Positions 1-6,831 of a DNA stretch of 10,717 nucleotides are shown here, piece after piece; the first letter of the stretch is position 1, and each line of letters opens with the position of its first letter. Origin of the DNA: CAVPGH01 sp046726955. GTDB taxonomy: Bacteria; Acidobacteriota; Vicinamibacteria; Fen-336. Where the stretch lies: NCBI GenBank assembly GCA_046726955.1, contig JBKPBQ010000566.1, forward strand, positions 1 to 10,717, read 5' to 3'. A program made the position numbers and the translations under genes. Below the pieces are notes generated by a model, which was not told where the DNA came from, did not search any database, and was given only the letters and a program-made list of their open reading frames with translations.

Positions 1-378
1 CTTGATGTGCTGCTGCACCGCCTCGAGCGTCGCGTCCTCGATGACGTCCACCTTCTCGAGAGACTCCGCCCCCTCCATGAGGTGGACGTGGGAATCGTTC
101 AGACCGGGCAGGATCAACCCGCCACTGAGCTCGCGGACTTCGGTCTTCTGGCTGCGAAGGCTGGCCGCGCCCTTCGCGCTGCCGACGTACACGATGCGCT
201 CGCCGCGGATCGCGACGGCTTCCGCCCAGGGCGTCTTCGTCTCCGCGGTCCAGACCCTCGCGCCGGTCAGGATGAGGTCGGCGGTCTCGGCGGCGGCGCC
301 GCGGGTCGAGGGCAGAGCGGCCAGTGCCGCGACGAGAGCGAGGCGAGAGCATCGAAGCCGGAGCGGCGAGTCGTTCAT
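1..378 (-). CDS. Amidohydrolase, YtcJ/amidohydrolase-3 type, exported (5' part only)
   Basis: This is the first 126 codons of a minus-strand gene that runs off the left edge of the window. The start is ATG at 376-378, preceded by a GGAGG ribosome binding site five bases upstream (384-388). The N-terminus reads as a signal peptide: Arg residues at 7-12, a hydrophobic stretch LALVAALAAL (13-22) and a probable cleavage near GAAA-ET (residue 30). The mature part opens with the strand pattern of metal-dependent amidohydrolases (ADLILTGARVWT, 33-44; AEAVAIRGERIVYVG, 52-66). PGLNDSHVHL (91-100) follows, in which H97 and H99 form the HxH metal-binding pair. By family knowledge it hydrolyses C-N or similar bonds, and an exported form would act in the periplasm. 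The substrate cannot be told from this part. It is divergent from the TonB receptor, so the two may share regulation. Family assignment is firm; the precise subfamily is less so. Confidence 0.85.
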   Translation of the reverse strand, partial: MNDSPLRLRCSRLALVAALAALPSTRGAAAETADLILTGARVWTAETKTPWAEAVAIRGERIVYVGSAKGAASLRSQKTEVRELSGGLILPGLNDSHVHLMEGAESLEKVDVIEDATLEAVQQHIK

Positions 379-383
379 CGGGT

Positions 384-388
384 CCTCC
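384..388 (-). promoter_or_regulatory. Ribosome binding site of the amidohydrolase
   Basis: On the minus strand GGAGG lies five bases before the ATG at 378. It supports this start for a gene otherwise truncated by the window edge. Confidence 0.65.
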
Positions 389-449
389 CGGGAGCCGGAA
401 GCATGGCTGCGAGGACGAGCCGCGTCAAGGATTTGGAGCGGTCTCTCTC

Positions 450-479
450 TTGACAAAGATGAGGTCGGGACCCTAGAGT
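450..479 (+). promoter_or_regulatory. Sigma70-like promoter for the TonB receptor
   Basis: A perfect -35 hexamer TTGACA (450-455) is followed after 18 bases by TAGAGT (474-479), which matches four of six positions of TATAAT. Transcription would start near 486, leaving a leader of about 80 bases before the ATG at 567. The region 379-566 holds no other gene that I can support. On the opposite strand the same site reads TTGTCA, followed 17 bases later by a poor -10 (AATCCT), so the divergent amidohydrolase promoter may overlap it. Sequence-based prediction only. Confidence 0.5.
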
Positions 480-555
480 CCATGCAGTCCCAACAGGAAT
501 ACGTCCAACTCCATGCGCGCAGCCGCTCGGCATCGTAATGGTTCCCCGCCCCTCC

Positions 556-561
556 AGGAGG
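556..561 (+). promoter_or_regulatory. Ribosome binding site that fixes the TonB receptor start
   Basis: AGGAGG at 556-561 lies five bases before ATG 567. The in-frame ATG at 513 has no such site and would put 18 charged residues before the signal peptide, so 567 is the start chosen. Confidence 0.8.
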
Positions 562-566
562 GCCTC

Positions 567-3320
567 ATGCGCAAGCTTCCCTTTCTCGCTTTAGTGCTCC
601 TCGTCTTCGCCGTTCCTGCCCTGGCTCAGCGCACCACGAGCTCGCTCGTGGGCACGGTTGCGGACGAGTCGGGCAGCATCCTGCCCGGCGTCACCGTTAG
701 CGTGAAGGGACCGACCATTGTCGGGACCCAGACCGCGACCACCAACGAGCGGGGGTTCTACCGCTTCGCTGCCCTGCCTCCCGGGACGTACAACGTCAGC
801 TTCACGATGCAGGGCTTCCGCACCGTCAATCGCCCCGACATCCGCCTCCCCCTCGGAACCACTGTGGAAGAGAACGCCTCCCTCAAGCTGAGCCAGCTCG
901 CGGAAGAGGTCACGGTCACCGGAGAAGCCACGGTGGTGGACACCCAGACCAACCAGGTGAGCACCAACTACGACCAGGAGTGGGTGCGCAACGCTCCGAT
1001 ACCCCGCTTCACCTTCTTCGACCTCATCAACGCCGCCCCCGGTGTGAACCAGGCCCAGACGGGCGAGTCACGGTCCACGTCCCTCGGCAGCGCCAGCTCC
1101 GACAACTCCTACCTGCTCGACGGGACCGACTTCACGGCCCCACTCACGGGCGCGGCCTGGCCCTGGCCGAACACCGATGCCGTCCAGGAGGTCGAAGTGC
1201 TCTCGCTGGGGGCTCCCGCGGAATACGGCAACCTCCAGGGGGCGGTCTTCAACGTGGTGACCCGCCAGGGGAGCAACACCTACCACGGCGACGCGAATTT
1301 CTACTGGCAGACGCAGGGTCTGACCGACAGGAATACGACCGCGGAGCAGGATGGCGGCGACCCGTACCACCGGGACAAGTATGTTGACGCCACGTTCCAG
1401 CTGAACGGCCCGGTGATCAAGGACAAGCTCTGGTTCTTCGTCTCCTACCAGCACCAGCGCGACTTCCAATCCGTCGCGGGCGTTCCGGCGGAATTCCCGA
1501 ACCGCTTCGAGGCCGACCGCGTCTTCGGGAAGATCAACTGGCAGCTCACCAAGAACCACAAGCTGATGTTCGCGTACCACGACGACTACTACCGGATCCC
1601 GTGCGCGGACACCAACTGCAACGCGCTCACCGCGCCCAGCACGATCAAGGTCGAGCACGGGCACAACCCGTCGCCCAACGTCACCTACACGGGCGTCCTC
1701 TCCGACAAGACGTACATCGAGGCACGGGTGTCCGGCTTCTACGGCAAGGACCACGCCGACCCCCTGCAGGATGGCGAGCCGCGCGTCAAGCCCCGCTACC
1801 TCGACCTCGACACCGGACAGATCACGGGCGGCATCTACTCCTGGTACGACGGCGACAGCTGGAAGAGCGCGGCGTCGTTCAAGGTCTCCCACTTCTCCGA
1901 CAAGTTCCTGGGGGGGAGCCACGACTTCAAGTTCGGCGTGCAGTTCAACGAAGGGGGCGGCGACTACGTCAGCGGCTACAACGACTACATCCGCACGTAC
2001 AGCGGCGTCCCCGCCTACGCCTACGGCTACTTGACTCCGGGCCACGTTGCGGGCAAAACGCGCGGCATCGGCCTCTACGTCGACGACACCTTCCGGTTGA
2101 GCGAGCGTCTGACCCTGAACCTCGGCGTCCGCTACGACTACAACAAGGCCGGCTTCGACTCCTATCCGCTCCTCGACGTGGAGGGGAACCCTACGGGCCA
2201 GAGCACGCCGGCTGTGGACAAGCTCTACGCCTGGAACTCCGTCTCTCCCCGCATCGGCTTCAACTGGAAGGTGACCAAGGACGGCAAGACGACATTCAAG
2301 GCGCACTACGGGCGCTACTACCGTGGCGTCGTGACCGGCGAGTTCCAGTCCGTGGCGCCCTCCAAGCCGCCCCTTGTCTCCTTCTCGGGGGAGTACGACA
2401 CGCAGGGGAACCGCATCGGCGAGACGATCTATTCGGACAACTCGCAGCTTTCCGTGGATCCCAACTTCAAGAACCCCTATACCGACCAGTTCGTAGCGGG
2501 CTTCGAGCGCCAGCTCGCCAAGGACGTCGGCCTCGCCGTCAACTACGTGCACAAGCACGGCGAGAACTATGGGGGCTGGCAGGATGTCGGAGGCAGCTAC
2601 ACGCCGGTGACCTACTCGGACACCGAAGGGACGGATGCCACCGGAAGGGACATTACCGTCCTTCGGCGCGACTCCGATCCCTCCCAGTCGCACTTCCTCC
2701 TCACGAACCCCAACCAGATGTTCACGCGCTTCAACGGGGTCACTGTCCAGCTCCAGAAGCGCATGTCGAACCACTGGCAGGCCACCGCGTCGTTCGTCTG
2801 GGGAAAGGCGGAGGGCCGGCTCGGCTCGAGCCTCAGGAGTCCCCTCCAGGAGCCGACCGCCGCTGCGCGGACCTTCGGTCAGAACCCGAACGACTTCATC
2901 AACACGGACGGCCTCTTCATCGGGGACCGGCCGATCACCGCCAAGCTGCAACTCGTCTACGAGCTGCCCAAGGGCTTCCTCGTCGGCGCCAACTACAACT
3001 ACCAGCAGGGCCGGCCGTGGGGACGGCAGGTGGTGGTCCCGCTGTCGCTCACGAATGGTCTCAGCTCCACGATCCTCGCCGAGCCGATCGACGGCAGCCG
3101 GCGGGTGGGAAGCTGGAACCTGCTGGACATCCGCCTCCAGAAGGACTTCAAGCTGGGAGCAAACGCACGCTTCGCCCTCGTCGCGGATGGCATGAACGTC
3201 TTCAACCACGACGCGAACGACGGCGTGGGCAGCCGCATCGGTACGAGCGACAACTTCGGCATCCCCACCGACTTCGTCCTGCCCCGGCGGCTGCAGCTGG
3301 GCGGGAAGCTGACGTTCTGA
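567..3320 (+). CDS. TonB-dependent outer-membrane receptor, Oar-like, with carboxypeptidase-regulatory-like domain
   Basis: The 917-residue product is an outer-membrane beta-barrel transporter that takes up a large or scarce ligand using TonB energy. A signal peptide (1-20) ends in PALA-QR. Residues about 25-112 form a carboxypeptidase-regulatory-like beta-sandwich, with GTVADESGSILPGVTV and the ERGFYRFAALPPGTYNV motif. EEVTVTG (113-119) resembles a TonB box. The plug follows at about 120-240, with NSYLLDGTDFT, the QEVEVLSLGAPAEYG pattern and GAVFNVVTRQGSN. The rest is barrel, rich in alternating aromatic strands such as KDKLWFFVSYQHQRDF and LTLNLGVRYDYN. It ends in the terminal Phe (LQLGGKLTF) expected for BAM-dependent insertion. 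Two cysteines (346 and 351, CADTNC) could form a small disulfide loop. No SusD-like partner gene is adjacent. The family resembles Oar of Myxococcus and the many acidobacterial receptors of this architecture. The ligand is unknown; the divergent amidohydrolase hints at an organic nitrogen compound, which is inference. Confidence 0.93.
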   Translation: MRKLPFLALVLLVFAVPALAQRTTSSLVGTVADESGSILPGVTVSVKGPTIVGTQTATTNERGFYRFAALPPGTYNVSFTMQGFRTVNRPDIRLPLGTTVEENASLKLSQLAEEVTVTGEATVVDTQTNQVSTNYDQEWVRNAPIPRFTFFDLINAAPGVNQAQTGESRSTSLGSASSDNSYLLDGTDFTAPLTGAAWPWPNTDAVQEVEVLSLGAPAEYGNLQGAVFNVVTRQGSNTYHGDANFYWQTQGLTDRNTTAEQDGGDPYHRDKYVDATFQLNGPVIKDKLWFFVSYQHQRDFQSVAGVPAEFPNRFEADRVFGKINWQLTKNHKLMFAYHDDYYRIPCADTNCNALTAPSTIKVEHGHNPSPNVTYTGVLSDKTYIEARVSGFYGKDHADPLQDGEPRVKPRYLDLDTGQITGGIYSWYDGDSWKSAASFKVSHFSDKFLGGSHDFKFGVQFNEGGGDYVSGYNDYIRTYSGVPAYAYGYLTPGHVAGKTRGIGLYVDDTFRLSERLTLNLGVRYDYNKAGFDSYPLLDVEGNPTGQSTPAVDKLYAWNSVSPRIGFNWKVTKDGKTTFKAHYGRYYRGVVTGEFQSVAPSKPPLVSFSGEYDTQGNRIGETIYSDNSQLSVDPNFKNPYTDQFVAGFERQLAKDVGLAVNYVHKHGENYGGWQDVGGSYTPVTYSDTEGTDATGRDITVLRRDSDPSQSHFLLTNPNQMFTRFNGVTVQLQKRMSNHWQATASFVWGKAEGRLGSSLRSPLQEPTAAARTFGQNPNDFINTDGLFIGDRPITAKLQLVYELPKGFLVGANYNYQQGRPWGRQVVVPLSLTNGLSSTILAEPIDGSRRVGSWNLLDIRLQKDFKLGANARFALVADGMNVFNHDANDGVGSRIGTSDNFGIPTDFVLPRRLQLGGKLTF

Positions 3321-3324
3321 CGCA

Positions 3325-3359
3325 GTCCGGGGGCGGCACGACTGGCGCCGCCCCCGGAC
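3325..3359 (+). terminator. Perfect GC-rich hairpin after the TonB receptor
   Basis: Arms 3325-3337 (GTCCGGGGGCGGC) and 3347-3359 are perfectly complementary over 13 bp around a 9-base loop, starting 4 bases after the stop codon. The stem is followed by only a weak pyrimidine stretch (CCTTCACC), not a real U tract. It is therefore terminator-like, possibly acting with Rho or simply stabilising the 3' end. Because the neighbour is convergent, it could also stop transcripts arriving from the sulfatase-like gene. Confidence 0.65.
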
Positions 3360-3376
3360 CCTTCACCGTGTTGGCC

Positions 3377-3402
3377 GGACCGGTCGCCCCCCAAGCCGGT
3401 CC
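3377..3402. terminator. Second hairpin in the convergent gap
   Basis: GGACCGG (3377-3383) and CCGGTCC (3396-3402) are a perfect 7-bp inverted repeat around a 12-base loop. On the plus strand it is followed by CTTTCGTC. It lies 28 bases beyond the stop of the minus-strand sulfatase-like gene, so it may terminate either direction. It is shorter and has no strong T tract, so confidence is modest. Confidence 0.4.
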
Positions 3403-3429
3403 CTTTCGTCCTCGCGGTTCGTTCGCCCC

Positions 3430-5535
3430 TTAATGCGCCTCGACCGCCCGCATCTCCCGTAGCCTCTCCCGCGGAGCGCGGAAGTCCGGCCTGATCTCGA
3501 GCGAGCGCCGGAAGAGCGAAGCGGCCTCCTCCTTCTTTCCCTGGCGGGCGAGAGCCAGGCCGAGGTTGTAGGCGTACTCGGCGTCCTTGCCGTCGCGGCT
3601 CACCGCCTCCCGGAAGGCCTTCTCCGCGTCCGCCATCCGGCCGGACGCGCCCTCGACCATGCCCAACGAGTTCCAGTAGGACGCGGGCGCCGGGTCGAGT
3701 GCCACGGCTTCGCGCAGCAGACGCGCGGAGGCATCGAGGTCTGACCGGTCGCGCAGCAGCTCCGCAAGCTGCACCTTGAGGAGCGCGTCGCTCGGGGCGA
3801 GGACGGCGGCGCGCTCGTAGGCGGCCTGGGCTTCCGGGAGTCGCTTCGCGGCGCGCAGCAGCTGGGCCTCACGCTCGGGAAGACGCGGGTCCTTCGGGCA
3901 GGCGGAAGCGCCTTTCTCGAGGACGGCGACGGCCGCCGCACGGTCGCCGATGGCGAGCCGGCTCTCCGCGAGGGCGAGCCAGGCGGCCGCGAATCCGGGC
4001 AGCCGCTCGAGCGCCTTCTCGAAGTGGGGGATCGCCTCCTTCGGTCGCCCGAGTCCCACGAGACCGCGGGCCATGTAGTAGTGCACCTCGAAGCTCGCGA
4101 CGCCACGGCGGAGAAGCTCCTGGAAGCGCTCGACACTCTCGGCGTAGCGCTTCTCGCGCAGGCGCAGCAGGCCCTCGCGGACGAGCCGGTTGAGGACCTT
4201 GTACTCCTCGATCTTGTCCTTGGGATCGGCCCCCGTGGAGCCTCCTTCGGGGGGCGCGCCCGCTCCGAGGTATCCGAGCGCGCCGAGCTTCTCCAGCAGG
4301 TCGGGCGGTACCGACGCGGAGCCCGCGGTCGGCGCCGCTTTCTCCGCGGCGAGGTGCTTCGCCAGGGCGTTGCGGAATGCCTCCGCCCGCGCCGGCTCCG
4401 CATCCACCCGGTTGTCGCGCTCGCCGGGATCGGCCGCGAGGTCGTAGAGCTCGGGCCGCGGCGCCTGGACGTACTTCCACCGGCTCTCACGGATCGAGCG
4501 CAGGTCGCTCCAGCCGTAGTGGAGCAGGGGCAGGAGCGACTCCGCGTACGAAGGCTCTTCGGGGAGCGCCTCGCCTCGCAGAGCAGGCCGCAGAGTCCGG
4601 CCGGCGAGGTGCCCGTCCCTCGGGAGCGCAACGTCGAGCAGATCGAGCACGGTCGGCACCAGATCGACGCTGCGCGCGGTCACCGACGGCTTCGCTCCGG
4701 CGAGAACTCCAGGCCCCCGGAAGATCAGCGGTACGCGAAGCGTCGATTGATAGACGAAATACCCGTGCACGTTCTCTCCGTGCTCGCCCAGGCCTTCGCC
4801 GTGGTCGGAAGTGACGACCACGAGCGTGTCGCGCCGGCGGTCGAGCCGGTCGAGGGCGGCGAGGAGCCGTCCCACGAGGTCGTCCGAGAACGCGACCTCG
4901 CCGTCGTACGGCCGCTCTGCGTAGCGCGTGGCGTAGGGCTCCGGAGGCTCGTAGGGGTCGTGCGGGTCGTAGAGGTGGAGCCACAGGAAGAAGCGCGCGT
5001 CGCGCCGCTTCTCGAGCCACGCGATCGCCTCCGCGGTGGGCCCGTCCCCGCGCCGCTGGATCGAGTTCAGGAATCGCGCGTCGTCCGCGCCCATCTCGAA
5101 GCGGTCGGAGTAGAGGTCGAAGCCGCGGTTCAGTCCCGACTGCGAGGAGAGCACGACGGCGGAGACGAAGCCCGCCGTCTCGAACCCCGCAGCCTTGAGG
5201 ATCGTGGCCAGCGTCGGGATCTTCGCCTCGAGCGGAGCCGAGACGTTGTCGCGCAGGCCGTGAGCGAACGGATCGAGGCCGGTGAGGATCGTGGCGTGCG
5301 ACGGCCGCGTGAGAGGCACGGCCACCGCGGCTTCCGCGAAGAAAGCACCCTCGCGCGCCAGCTCGTCGAGGTGCGGCGTCGCCACGTCGCGGCTTCCGTA
5401 CACGCCGAGGCGGTCCGCGCGCAGCGTGTCGATGGTGACGAGCACGAGGTTGCGCGCGGCGGCCGGAGGCTCCGCGGCGCGCCCGCAGGCGAGGGCCGCG
5501 GACGCGACGAGGCCGAGCGCAGCGCGCCGAAGCAT
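3430..5535 (-). CDS. Sulfatase-fold (alkaline phosphatase superfamily) hydrolase fused to seven TPRs, lipoprotein-like
   Basis: The start is set at ATG 5533-5535, giving 701 residues. The reading frame is open further upstream, but that extension would bury the signal sequence and cross the divergent gene's start. Residues 1-17 (ending AALAC) look like a lipoprotein signal with an imperfect lipobox, Cys at 17. The sulfatase domain spans about 28-400: VTIDTLRADRLG with metal ligand D36, LHLYDPHDPYEPP (187-199), SDHGEGLGEHG with D244 and H245, and the late RESRWKYV and ELYDLAADPGERDN motifs. At the active site C/S-x-P-S-R is replaced by T-R-P-S-H (76-80) followed by ATILTG. Thr76 therefore stands where formylglycine is made, which argues against classical sulfatase chemistry and for a Thr nucleophile, as in LTA-synthase or phosphoethanolamine-transferase relatives. 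After a linker, 448-685 is seven consecutive 34-residue TPRs in perfect register. It is probably an envelope-anchored hydrolase or transferase with a protein-docking arm. The substrate is unknown. The upstream ribosome site is weak (GGGAAAATCCGGGG). Confidence 0.88.
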   Translation of the reverse strand: MLRRAALGLVASAALACGRAAEPPAAARNLVLVTIDTLRADRLGVYGSRDVATPHLDELAREGAFFAEAAVAVPLTRPSHATILTGLDPFAHGLRDNVSAPLEAKIPTLATILKAAGFETAGFVSAVVLSSQSGLNRGFDLYSDRFEMGADDARFLNSIQRRGDGPTAEAIAWLEKRRDARFFLWLHLYDPHDPYEPPEPYATRYAERPYDGEVAFSDDLVGRLLAALDRLDRRRDTLVVVTSDHGEGLGEHGENVHGYFVYQSTLRVPLIFRGPGVLAGAKPSVTARSVDLVPTVLDLLDVALPRDGHLAGRTLRPALRGEALPEEPSYAESLLPLLHYGWSDLRSIRESRWKYVQAPRPELYDLAADPGERDNRVDAEPARAEAFRNALAKHLAAEKAAPTAGSASVPPDLLEKLGALGYLGAGAPPEGGSTGADPKDKIEEYKVLNRLVREGLLRLREKRYAESVERFQELLRRGVASFEVHYYMARGLVGLGRPKEAIPHFEKALERLPGFAAAWLALAESRLAIGDRAAAVAVLEKGASACPKDPRLPEREAQLLRAAKRLPEAQAAYERAAVLAPSDALLKVQLAELLRDRSDLDASARLLREAVALDPAPASYWNSLGMVEGASGRMADAEKAFREAVSRDGKDAEYAYNLGLALARQGKKEEAASLFRRSLEIRPDFRAPRERLREMRAVEAH

Positions 5536-5573
5536 CCCCGGATTTTCCCACGTCGCGAGCGTACGGGCAGGCG

Positions 5574-5579
5574 TAGAAT
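5574..5579 (+). promoter_or_regulatory. Possible -10 element for the FDTR-domain gene
   Basis: TAGAAT (5574-5579) matches five of six positions of TATAAT and lies 47 bases before the ATG at 5626, inside the 90-base divergent gap 5536-5625. No good -35 is visible at the usual distance. I could not pick a convincing promoter for the opposite gene in this gap. Confidence 0.35.
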
Positions 5580-5611
5580 GGGGCCGAAAACCCGGCGTTC
5601 TGTATTCGGAC

Positions 5612-5617
5612 GGAGGT
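5612..5617 (+). promoter_or_regulatory. Ribosome binding site that fixes the FDTR-domain protein start
   Basis: GGAGGT is eight bases before ATG 5626. The frame is open for 1.6 kb upstream, opposite the sulfatase-like gene, but only 5626 combines a strong ribosome site with an immediate signal peptide. Confidence 0.8.
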
Positions 5618-5625
5618 GTCGCACG

Positions 5626-6783
5626 ATGTGGAACAAAGTTGCCAGTCTCTCGGCGGGGGCGACGCTCGGAGCCCTCGCGGTCGTCCATTTCGCGGCGGAA
5701 GCGCGGGGACAGGACGTGACGTCTGCTCTTCGTGACGAGGCGCCGAACCGGAATCTCGCCGAATCGCTCGTGTCCCGAAGGGAAGCAGCGCTACAGCGCA
5801 CGTTCGACCCGATCTATCGCGCGCAGCTCGTCCAGGCCCTGGCCGCGCTGCAATCCGAGGAGTTGGAGACCCTGCAGAGTGGCGGCGACGAAGCGTCTCT
5901 GCCGAACCGGCTGGGGGACAGGAAAGCCGACCTCGTCTACACGCCGGTGACGCCGTGCCGGGTCTTCGACACCCGGGAAGTCGGCGGCCACCTCGTGGCG
6001 GGGACGGCCCGCAACTTCATCGTGGCCGCGGGAAGCAACAGCCTGGCCAGCCAGGGCGGGAACGCCGCCGGGTGCGGAGTGCCCATGGGTCCCGCGACTT
6101 CCGTGATGATCAACCTCATCGCCTGGTTCCCGTCCGAGGCCGGGAACCTCCGCGCGTGGCGTGTGCAGAGCCCACAGCCCCCGCAGCCCAAGGCGGTGGC
6201 GCTGAACTACGGACCGGTCCGCACGCTCCCCGCGCTCGGTAACGCGATCGTCGTCGACATATGCGATCCTCTCGCGAGCAACTGCAGCGGCGGCGACTTC
6301 CGACTCCAGGCGAACCTCGGCTCCACCGACGTGGTGGGTGACGTCGTGGGCTACTTCTCGCGATTCACGAAGCCCGTGGACGACATGGTGACCTTCAACG
6401 GCCCCCCGCTTCCGGACTCGGCATCGGCCGTCACGACGCTCGCCAACATAGACTTCGTGCCGGCGACCACGGGGACCGCGGTCCTCTTCGGCCGCGGCCA
6501 CTGCGGAATGAAGGTCGGCGCGACCGCCGACAACATCGTCGTCCTGTTCGCGGGACTCTCGGCGAGCGAGGCCGCGGGCGCGCACGTGGGAACGATGGGC
6601 GTCATCTCCGTGCCGCCCATCCTGTCGTCGTCTGCGGGCTACGCGCAGGCGTGGTCGGTGCAGCGCGAGCTCGCCGTGACGGCCGGTCAAAGCACGAAGG
6701 TGAGCCTGTTCGCCAGGCATCCCAGCGGGGGATCGGCCGACGTCTCCTGCAGCGGAACGTTCAGCGTGCGCACCACGTTCTGA
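5626..6783 (+). CDS. Secreted protein of unknown function with one FDTR...DVVGYF beta domain
   Basis: This 385-residue product has a signal peptide (1-28; hydrophobic GATLGALAVVHFAAEA, probable cleavage ARG-QD) and then a helical, charged segment (about 33-90; SLVSRREAALQ, AALQSEELETLQ). Residues about 104-244 match a domain pattern known from many bacterial extracellular proteins. It opens with TPVTPCRVFDTR (107-117), continues with GTARNFIVA, VPMGPATSVMINLIAW, NLRAWRV and VALNYG, and closes with STDVVGDVVGYF (233-244). The function of that pattern is, to my knowledge, not established. Usual copies have a Thr-Ala-Val core (LNVTAV); here it is MINLIAW. Six cysteines follow the signal (111, 150, 213, 220, 293, 375), allowing up to three disulfides, which fits life outside the cytoplasm. 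Residues 250-385 form a second, beta-rich part that I do not recognise. It is divergent from the sulfatase-like gene and 48 bases before the deacylase gene. It could be a surface adhesin-like or binding protein; that is a guess. Confidence 0.85.
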   Translation: MWNKVASLSAGATLGALAVVHFAAEARGQDVTSALRDEAPNRNLAESLVSRREAALQRTFDPIYRAQLVQALAALQSEELETLQSGGDEASLPNRLGDRKADLVYTPVTPCRVFDTREVGGHLVAGTARNFIVAAGSNSLASQGGNAAGCGVPMGPATSVMINLIAWFPSEAGNLRAWRVQSPQPPQPKAVALNYGPVRTLPALGNAIVVDICDPLASNCSGGDFRLQANLGSTDVVGDVVGYFSRFTKPVDDMVTFNGPPLPDSASAVTTLANIDFVPATTGTAVLFGRGHCGMKVGATADNIVVLFAGLSASEAAGAHVGTMGVISVPPILSSSAGYAQAWSVQRELAVTAGQSTKVSLFARHPSGGSADVSCSGTFSVRTTF

Positions 6784-6796
6784 ACGAGCCGGCCCG

Positions 6797-6805
6797 TGGT
6801 ACAAC
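6797..6805 (+). promoter_or_regulatory. Possible extended -10 for the deacylase-molybdoenzyme pair
   Basis: TGGTACAAC has a TG-n extension and a hexamer TACAAC (6800-6805) matching four of six -10 positions, 26 bases before ATG 6832. The best -35 candidate is TTCTGA (6778-6783, spacer 16), which is poor. If real, the deacylase operon has its own promoter; otherwise it may be read through from the FDTR gene, since no terminator is visible in the 48-base gap. Confidence 0.3.
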
Positions 6806-6831
6806 CTCTGTGCCGCAGCACGGGGGGGACC

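Noticed and set aside
7..453. Plus-strand open frames opposite the left-edge amidohydrolase
   Set aside because: The minus strand carries a signal peptide, a ribosome site and the HVH metal motif. The plus-strand translations show nothing recognisable.
513..566. An earlier ATG for the TonB receptor
   Set aside because: It has no ribosome site and would place 18 mostly polar residues before a clean signal peptide that starts at 567 behind AGGAGG.
1068..3209. A 713-codon open frame on the minus strand opposite the TonB receptor
   Set aside because: Its translation is low-complexity Val/Arg/Ala/Glu-rich with no domain. The plus-strand frame is an unmistakable receptor, so this is a GC-codon shadow.
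4024..5625. A long upstream extension of the FDTR-domain gene, antisense to the sulfatase-like gene
   Set aside because: The extension has shadow-type composition. The strong ribosome site and signal peptide at 5626 mark the true start.
5536..5688. A 51-residue N-terminal extension of the sulfatase-like protein
   Set aside because: It would bury the lipoprotein-type signal sequence and overlap the divergent gene's start. Its composition is not protein-like.
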